From: an uncultured Clostridia bacterium
GTDB lineage: Bacteria > Bacillota > Clostridia > Oscillospirales > Acutalibacteraceae
Reading direction: 5' to 3'
Assembly: GCA_904420155.1 (NCBI GenBank)
Contig: CAJFUH010000050.1
Location: forward strand, 1-18,901
DNA length: 18,901 nt
Shown piece by piece: positions 14,539-18,901 of the stretch. The translations under genes and the position numbers were made by a program. The notes beneath the pieces were generated by a model. The model saw nothing but the letters and a program-made list of their open reading frames with translations, was not told the DNA's origin and did not search any database. How positions within the stretch are numbered: position 1 is the stretch's first letter; each line of letters starts with the position of its first letter.

Positions 14539-16199
14539 AGGGAAATCACCTCTTCATTTGTGACAGCATTTGTAAATAAATGGCGGGACATCCGGTTCGC
14601 CGCCGTGGTATAAAAGCTGTTGCCCGAAAAAAATGGGTTGGGGTGGTTTTCCGTCACAATGGAACCGTCAAAAAACATTGCGCATCGATGGGCATACTGG
14701 GCGCAAAATTCAATATCATGAGAAACCATCAGCACCGTCCCTCCCCCTTCTATAAACCTCTGTAAAATAGCCGCCAACTTTCTTTTTAGATCGCTGTCTA
14801 ACCCTTTAGTAGGTTCGTCCAGCATCAGGAATGTTGGCTCCAGCAGCAATACCTTGGCTAAGGCCGCCCGTTGTTGTTCTCCCCCGCTCAAATCATAAGG
14901 ATGCATGGAAAGAAGGGGCGCGATCTCTACAGCCTCCGCTACTTGGCGTACCTTTTCCCGTTTTTCTGCTTCGGGGCATTTTTCACCGGATAACATTTCC
15001 AATAAATCCAGTTCCACACTTTTTTGTACAAAGAGGGCCTGCGGATTTTGAGGAAGCACCCCCAGGTTATGGGTAAACAATTCCTTAGAGGAGTATTTGC
15101 TGATTTCTTTTCCATAAAGCAGCACCTTTCCCCGATAAGGGGCTCGCATACCGCTAAACAAAGACAACGCCGTGCTTTTTCCCGTTCCATTTCCTCCTAC
15201 TATGCAGGTTATCTGCCCCTTAGGCACTCGAAAGGAAAGATCCTTGATCACATCCGGCGCAGTCCTTTCATATCGGAACCAGACGTCTTTGCATACCAAA
15301 ATATTCTCTTCGACATTCTTTTTTGTCTCATAAGTCACCTGCTGATAGGCGATCTCTTTACCTTCCGCCCAATCACTCAGCCATTTTCTCCCTTCTCGGA
15401 CAGTCAGCGGGCAGGAAATGCTGTTCTCCACCCCGGCATAAATCTGGATCGGCGCAGGCATCGCCAAAAACATCTCATTTCCCTGCTGTTTCAACCGTTC
15501 CCCTACCTTACGGGGCGTGTCTAAAACAAGGAGTTTCCCTTGCTCCATCACCAGAACCCGATCCGCCATAGGAAGAACCTCTTCCAGCCGGTGTTCCGTC
15601 AAGACGACCGTGATCCCCAGTTCCCGGTTGATTTTTTGAACCGTCCCCAAAAATTCCGAAGCGGCAATGGGATCTAACTGCGAGGTAGGTTCGTCCAAGA
15701 TCAAAACCCTTGGCTGCATAGCCATAACGGCCGCCAAATTGAGCAATTGTTTTTGTCCGCCGGACAGCTCCGTAACCCTTTTATGAAACCAGGTTTGAAT
15801 CCCAAAAAAACTGGCCATCTCCGCGACACGCAGGCGGATTGTTTGCGTATCATATCCCAGGCTTTCCAGGCCGAACGCCAACTCATGCCATACTTTATCT
15901 GTGACAATTTGGTTTTCAGGGCTTTGCAGGACATATCCAATTTGTCCCGCCTGTTCCCGCTGTCCCACGTCTTCCAACGCCTTGCCTTGGAACCGGATTT
16001 CACCCGTCCGTGTCCCATGGGGAGTAAGCACGGTTTTCAGGTGACGCAACAAAGTGCTTTTTCCGCAGCCAGACTTTCCGCAGCACACCAAAAATTCCCC
16101 CGGTTCTATCGTGAAAGAAAGATGATCCAGAGCCTTTTTCTCCTGTCCCGGATACGAAAAGGTCAATTCTTTGATGGTATAGACCGCATTTTGCGCCAT
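14520..16199 (-). CDS. Fused double ATPase of an ECF transporter (EcfA1-EcfA2)
   Basis: A 559-residue cytosolic protein with two full ABC ATPase domains in one chain, which energise the ECF importer. Domain 1 has the Walker A GKSGCGKST (41-49), Q-loop Gln92, signature LSGGQ (145-149), Walker B LILDE (166-170) and the switch His in TEHRLEE. Domain 2 has GGNGTGKST (335-343), Gln384 in VLPQNP, LSGGE (437-441), FLMLDE (457-462) and VSHD. Both sites look competent. The linker is about residues 245-300. The longer frame reaches 16241, but the ATG at 16199 has GGGGAG with an 8-nt gap and is chosen. That start overlaps the 3' end of ecfT by 37 nt, and the 3' end overlaps the S component, so translation is probably coupled. 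Confidence 0.93.
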   Translation of the reverse strand: MAQNAVYTIKELTFSYPGQEKKALDHLSFTIEPGEFLVCCGKSGCGKSTLLRHLKTVLTPHGTRTGEIRFQGKALEDVGQREQAGQIGYVLQSPENQIVTDKVWHELAFGLESLGYDTQTIRLRVAEMASFFGIQTWFHKRVTELSGGQKQLLNLAAVMAMQPRVLILDEPTSQLDPIAASEFLGTVQKINRELGITVVLTEHRLEEVLPMADRVLVMEQGKLLVLDTPRKVGERLKQQGNEMFLAMPAPIQIYAGVENSISCPLTVREGRKWLSDWAEGKEIAYQQVTYETKKNVEENILVCKDVWFRYERTAPDVIKDLSFRVPKGQITCIVGGNGTGKSTALSLFSGMRAPYRGKVLLYGKEISKYSSKELFTHNLGVLPQNPQALFVQKSVELDLLEMLSGEKCPEAEKREKVRQVAEAVEIAPLLSMHPYDLSGGEQQRAALAKVLLLEPTFLMLDEPTKGLDSDLKRKLAAILQRFIEGGGTVLMVSHDIEFCAQYAHRCAMFFDGSIVTENHPNPFFSGNSFYTTAANRMSRHLFTNAVTNEEVISLCKKNQ

Positions 16200-17059
16200 T
16201 TCCACAACTCCCCTATTTGTAATATTACTGGAAAAAAGCAAAGCCCTCCATAGGCTAAATAAACGATAAAACTAAAGAAACGATAGTCCGGTATTTTTAC
16301 CGTTGGGAAATATTGAACGGTATTTTCCCCCAAAAAAGCCCCCGCGCACACCAGCAAAAAAAGTACGCCCAGGACAGCCAGGGCCGTACTATCCCTTCGG
16401 TCAAAACGATAGATGGAAAAGCTGGTGCGACCTTTTAGACCATACCCCCGGGAACGCATGGAATCCGCCGTCTCAATCGCGTTTTCCAAACTCCAAGTAG
16501 TGAGAATCGACACAATATGGATCCCATTCCGCGCCCGCTGTAAAAGGGACCCTTGGGAGGCGTCCCGTCCAATGCATTTCTGCGCATTGGCAATCACTTT
16601 TGTCTGTTCCTTTAACATCGGCACAAAACGCAGCACCATAGAGAAGACCAAAGATAACGACGGAATTACCTTTCCAAATAAATAAATAAATTTGTCCGAC
16701 GTCATGACTGCGTTATAACAGGAAAACCAAATAATGACAGAAACAAACATCATTGCCGCTGCGATTCCATATAAAAAAGATTCCAGGGTGATGGAAGTAT
16801 CGTTAAAATAAAATAAAACAGTTGCTCCCTCATGGCTGAAAATAGGGTTTACAACAGCAATTAGTAAAAGCATCGGGATCATATACAAGAAGTTGAATTT
16901 TACCGCCCTTCTCCCATTTAATAAGATGGAATACGTAGCGGACCCCGCCAAAGAAATAGCTAAAAAAATAGGATGCATAAAAAACATGCTGAATAAAATA
17001 ACAGAAACAAAGTAAAAAAAGTTAATCGACGGATGGTACGAGGCAAAAGAATCCTTCAT
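16163..17059 (-). CDS. ecfT: ECF transporter transmembrane component EcfT (CbiQ family)
   Basis: A 298-residue membrane subunit that links the S component to the ATPases. The start MKDSFASYHPSINF is typical: CbiQ/EcfT proteins open with a short cytosolic segment carrying a [FH]P motif. Several hydrophobic helices follow: about 12-30, 31-48, 56-72, 92-112, and two at 228-245 and 260-280. The cytosolic coupling region (about 145-212) contains LRFVPMLKEQ, RARNG and SMRSRGYGLKGR. The last corresponds to the second Ala-Arg-Gly-type coupling motif that docks on the ATPases. The longest frame starts at a TTG (17080), but the ATG at 17059 has GGGGGAG with a 7-nt gap. It is the first gene of the operon, directly behind the riboswitch and its terminator. 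Regulation by cobalamin is therefore expected. Confidence 0.92.
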   Translation of the reverse strand: MKDSFASYHPSINFFYFVSVILFSMFFMHPIFLAISLAGSATYSILLNGRRAVKFNFLYMIPMLLLIAVVNPIFSHEGATVLFYFNDTSITLESFLYGIAAAMMFVSVIIWFSCYNAVMTSDKFIYLFGKVIPSLSLVFSMVLRFVPMLKEQTKVIANAQKCIGRDASQGSLLQRARNGIHIVSILTTWSLENAIETADSMRSRGYGLKGRTSFSIYRFDRRDSTALAVLGVLFLLVCAGAFLGENTVQYFPTVKIPDYRFFSFIVYLAYGGLCFFPVILQIGELWKWRKMRSIPSKN

Positions 17060-17093
17060 TCTCCATCTCCCCCCTTGCAATCCATTCTATCGT

Positions 17094-17131
17094 ACAAAGA
17101 AAAAGAACCAAGGTCTCTCTTCCTTGGTTCT
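17094..17131 (-). terminator. Riboswitch-controlled terminator before ecfT
   Basis: On minus, AGAACCAAGG and CCTTGGTTCT form a perfect 10-bp stem (17131-17122 with 17113-17104) with an 8-nt purine loop, followed by TTTTCTTT. It lies about 90 nt after the aptamer and 35 nt before the ecfT start, as expected of a transcriptional expression platform. Confidence 0.88.
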
Positions 17132-17189
17132 CAGAAATAAACACAGAAAATCGGATAAATGATGATAACGATATCTATCTCTGTCTCTC

Positions 17190-17198
17190 GTTCTTTCC
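17190..17198 (-). promoter_or_regulatory. Candidate antiterminator arm of the cobalamin riboswitch
   Basis: The minus-strand segment GGAAAGAAC can pair over 9 positions (two G-U) with GTTCTTTTT at 17108-17100, which is the 3' arm and T run of the terminator. Such pairing would prevent termination. It is predicted by eye only. Confidence 0.4.
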
Positions 17199-17219
17199 CC
17201 ACCGAAAGTGCGCGTTTTC

Positions 17220-17375
17220 ATTTACGGCAGGTCTCCTGGCTTCGAATTCTTCCTACTTTACCACGTCTTCCCGGTTACCCAGTGACTGGAACATAAACAT
17301 TCCATGAGTATTTCGTCCTTCTTACAGTAGAAGTGAGCTGCTACGGATTTGCACCGTATTCCCTTTTCCATAAAT
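17220..17375 (-). ncRNA. Cobalamin riboswitch (B12 element)
   Basis: The minus strand carries the conserved cobalamin aptamer. In order: GGGAATACGGTGCAAATCCG (purine-rich P3/J region with the CGG/CCG stem), then AGC and CACTTCTACTGTAAG (the 'CACUGUA'-like segment), a variable hairpin GGAATGTTTATGTTCC, CACTGGG..AACCGGGAAG and, near the end, the B12 box AAGCCAGGAGACCTGCC (17242-17226). The ends can pair: ATTTATGG (17375-17368) with CCGTAAAT (17227-17220), giving a closing helix of 8 bp with one G-U. The aptamer starts about 4 nt after the predicted transcription start and lies upstream of a terminator and the ECF genes. Cobalamin riboswitches repress B12 uptake or synthesis genes when ligand is bound. 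Confidence 0.95.
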
Positions 17376-17385
17376 GATTTATTTT

Positions 17386-17414
17386 ATGGTATCCTATCCA
17401 AACCGGATTGTCAA
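17386..17414 (-). promoter_or_regulatory. SigA-type promoter of the B12-type ECF operon
   Basis: On minus: TTGACA (17414-17409, perfect), 17-nt spacer, TACCAT (17391-17386). Transcription is expected near 17379, immediately before the riboswitch. Confidence 0.78.
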
Positions 17415-17588
17415 TGGATGAAGGCTGAATTCCTTCTATTTTATTTTAGGATTGACGGGGATACGGTATCGTCTACGCTACCGATCATATCTTTTCTGGC
17501 AAGCACGAAAAATACATAATAAACGTATCTTATTTTGTTTGGATACATGAAGAAAGGGAAACGCTATATCTTGACTATCCATAAAAGC

Positions 17589-17593
17589 GAGGG
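17589..17593 (+). promoter_or_regulatory. Ribosome binding site that sets the start of the membrane protein gene
   Basis: GAGGG lies 7 nt before the TTG at 17601. The frame extends upstream to a TTG at 17535 and an ATG at 17547, but neither has a comparable site. Confidence 0.6.
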
Positions 17594-17600
17594 AAACAAT

Positions 17601-18296
17601 TTGGAAAAAAGAGAAAATTGGTATCGAAGAATAATTCCTTATTTTATTGGGTTTTATTGTGCGGTGAATATAGGGTTGGGACTGTATTATGTGATATTAT
17701 CTCAGCCTTATTTTTATCTATTGTCTTTCTGCGCCCCTCTTTTTTTGTTGCTCCCCCATATCTGGGGACGGATTTTTACTTTACGCCCTGTTTATGAATT
17801 TCATTTTTTAATTTATTTTTTCTGTTTTCTCCTATATACAGTAGGACTGGTCATGCAGGGATATTCTTACATCCCCTTTTACGACAAATTTGCCCATACT
17901 CTTTCCGGAGTCTTTTTTACGCTGCTAGGCGTGATCTTCTTCTATCTTTTAAAGCCTAAAAAAACAATAGAAACGTCTGATTTTCCATTGCTCTCTGTCT
18001 TTTGTCTCTCTTTTTCCATCGCAATAGCGGGGGTATGGGAAATTGGGGAATATCTTGTGGGAATGCTTTTTCCTTTCTTAGATCCCCAACAGGTAAGCGT
18101 CAGCGGAGTAAACGATACCATGCAAGATATTATTGTCTGTGTATTTGGTTCTTTTCTCTTTTATTTCGGCCTTTTGAGCGCATTCAGAAAAGGGAAACCA
18201 AATTTCCTGCTGACAGGATTTGATACGTTCTTTCATAAAAATATAGCAAAAGATTTTCCCTCCATGAGTAAATCGGGATATAACGGTTTACAATAG
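17601..18296 (+). CDS. Polytopic membrane protein, possibly YjdF/DUF2238-like
   Basis: An integral membrane protein of 231 residues with about six helices (roughly 12-32, 37-52, 67-85, 97-117, 130-146, 174-194). It resembles the YjdF/DUF2238 membrane family in layout: FYDKFAHTLSG with Asp95 and His99 entering a helix, WEIGEY with Glu147 and Glu150 in the next, and NDTMQD with Asp172 and Asp176 entering the last. These polar residues at helix ends could form a shared site, perhaps for metal, but no function is known. The C-terminal tail (195-231) is basic and cytosolic. I prefer the TTG at 17601 with GAGGG; the frame could begin up to 22 residues earlier. The next gene starts 17 nt after the stop, so the two form an operon. 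It is divergent from the B12 operon. Confidence 0.65.
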   Translation: MEKRENWYRRIIPYFIGFYCAVNIGLGLYYVILSQPYFYLLSFCAPLFLLLPHIWGRIFTLRPVYEFHFLIYFFCFLLYTVGLVMQGYSYIPFYDKFAHTLSGVFFTLLGVIFFYLLKPKKTIETSDFPLLSVFCLSFSIAIAGVWEIGEYLVGMLFPFLDPQQVSVSGVNDTMQDIIVCVFGSFLFYFGLLSAFRKGKPNFLLTGFDTFFHKNIAKDFPSMSKSGYNGLQ

Positions 18297-18313
18297 TTTC
18301 GGAGGTGTTTGAT

Positions 18314-18745
18314 ATGTCTAAAGATTTAGAACTGTTGGATGTGATTTACCAAAATGCTGAAATGGGAAAAGATACCATCACGCATCTTATAGAAATCACA
18401 GATTCCGTGGAATTCCGTAAGCGCCTAGAAGCGCAATTAACGGAATACCAGGGAATTTTTGATCGTGCCGATCAGGCGATCCAGCAACAGAAAAAAACAG
18501 CTGAGGGAATCGGCCCCTTCGCCAAGATTTCCTCTTATATGATGATTAACTTTAAAACTTTGGCGGATAAATCCCCGTCTCATATTGCAGAAATGATGAT
18601 CCAGGGCAGCACGATGGGAATTGTAGATATGACAAAGAAGATTAAGGAATTAGAATCTGATGTGTCCCCTGAAGTTTTGAAATTGGCAGAAAAACTATTA
18701 AAAACCGAACAAAGCAATGTGGAAGAAATGAAAAAATTTTTATAA
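18314..18745 (+). CDS. Small all-helical, ferritin-like/four-helix-bundle protein of unknown function
   Basis: A 143-residue soluble protein with no signal peptide, membrane helix or cysteine. The pattern is four amphipathic helices: about 4-28 (LLDVIYQNAEMGKDTITHLIE), 31-60, 80-113 (including SHIAEMMIQGST, 89-100) and 119-142 (EVLKLAEKLLKTEQSNVEEM). A GIGPFAKISSYM turn sits in the middle. It looks like a clostridial family of ferritin-like bundles. Possible metal-binding residues (Glu16, His24, His90, Glu93, Glu132) are scattered and do not form a clear ExxH diiron set, so metal binding is only a guess. GGAGGTG lies 6 nt before this ATG. The longer frame (18305) starts inside that site and is rejected. 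The gene directly follows the membrane protein gene. Confidence 0.75.
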   Translation: MSKDLELLDVIYQNAEMGKDTITHLIEITDSVEFRKRLEAQLTEYQGIFDRADQAIQQQKKTAEGIGPFAKISSYMMINFKTLADKSPSHIAEMMIQGSTMGIVDMTKKIKELESDVSPEVLKLAEKLLKTEQSNVEEMKKFL

Positions 18746-18799
18746 GTCCCGCTTCTCTTTCATTTAAGAATCTCCATACAAAGCCCATTTGCTTATAAC

Positions 18800-18833
18800 A
18801 AAAAGGCAGATACCAAAAAGTATCTGCCTTTTT
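18800..18833. terminator. Bidirectional terminator between the helical protein gene and tRNA-Asn
   Basis: A perfect 14-bp stem (18800-18813 with 18820-18833) with a 6-nt loop, AAAAA on the left and TTTTT on the right. It can end both the plus-strand gene and the minus-strand tRNA transcript, and lies 4 nt beyond the tRNA CCA end. Confidence 0.9.
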
Positions 18834-18836
18834 CTG

Positions 18837-18901
18837 TGGCTCCCCCTGTTGGGCTCGAACCAACGACAACGCGGTTAACAGCCGCGTGCTCTACCAGCTG
18901 A
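18837..18901 (-). tRNA. tRNA-Asn (anticodon GTT), 5' end cut by the window edge
   Basis: Read on minus, the visible 65 nt include most of the D arm (TCAGCTGGTAGAGCA), an anticodon stem CGCGG/CCGCG around the 7-nt loop CTGTTAA (anticodon GTT, Asn), a T arm GTTGG-TTCGAGC-CCAAC, the 3' acceptor strand AGGGGGA, discriminator G and an encoded CCA. About 11 nt of the 5' end (the 5' acceptor strand and the first D-stem bases) lie outside the window. Confidence 0.95.

Noticed and set aside
17462..17495. Imperfect inverted repeats (GATAC-G-GTATC and CGGTA/TACCG) before the membrane protein gene
   Set aside because: Arms are only 5 bp and no promoter is clearly tied to them; likely chance.
18837..18901. 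tRNA-Asn 3' end as an integration (att) site
   Set aside because: No integrase, no direct repeat of the tRNA end and no foreign-looking DNA in the window.
1..18901. CRISPR array, insertion sequence, prophage or defence island
   Set aside because: No regularly spaced repeats, transposase, integrase, phage structural or restriction genes were found on either strand.

Overview
The window looks like a chromosomal segment from a low-to-moderate G+C Gram-positive anaerobe of the Clostridia (Oscillospiraceae/Lachnospiraceae type). The signs are strong AGGAGG-type ribosome sites, several TTG starts, strong SigA-type promoters, many perfect intrinsic terminators, and gene types typical of gut Clostridia: a group I ECF transporter under a cobalamin riboswitch, a SipW/TasA-like pair, a CmpB-type 'ABC type IV' membrane protein and a cytidylate-kinase-like protein. 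No phage, transposon, CRISPR or rRNA sequence is visible. This taxonomic reading is an inference; no rRNA is present to confirm it.

Layout. (1) 3-668, minus: cytidylate-kinase-like protein, followed by a 395-bp AT-rich gap. (2) 1064-2569, plus: SipW-type signal peptidase and one SipW-dependent TasA/camelysin-like secreted protein, closed by a perfect 15-bp terminator hairpin. (3) 2821-4089, plus: KefB/CPA2-type cation:proton antiporter with its own promoter. (4) 4268-6960, minus: a GT-C-type membrane glycosyltransferase and an AadE/ANT(6)-like nucleotidyltransferase. (5) 7240-9096, plus: htpG, with a strong promoter and a hairpin at the very 5' end of its leader. (6) 9236-9673, plus: small CmpB-type membrane protein. 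(7) 9946-11232, plus: CNNM/CorC (hemolysin C-like) transporter with paired CBS domains. (8) 11337-13430, minus: cytoplasmic GH3 beta-glycosidase. (9) 17414 down to 13675, minus: a complete vitamin B12-type ECF uptake operon, comprising promoter, cobalamin riboswitch, terminator, EcfT, fused double ATPase and S component. (10) 17601-18745, plus: a polytopic membrane protein with conserved-looking acidic/His residues, followed at once by a small all-helical four-helix-bundle-like protein. (11) tRNA-Asn(GTT), minus, cut by the right edge.

How the parts work together. The clearest unit is the B12 operon. Transcription starts from TTGACA-17-TACCAT, runs almost at once into a cobalamin aptamer with an intact B12 box, and then reaches a 10-bp intrinsic terminator just before ecfT. 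High cobalamin should stop transcription of the uptake system. The three proteins overlap by 37 and 19 nt, which suggests translational coupling. The SipW/TasA-like pair is a second functional unit: a dedicated peptidase and one substrate. The least explained unit is the membrane protein plus helical protein pair next to, and divergent from, the B12 operon.

Several starts were moved from the longest open frame to a start with a proper ribosome site. The clearest is the antiporter, where the upstream ATG lies inside the promoter's own -10 box.
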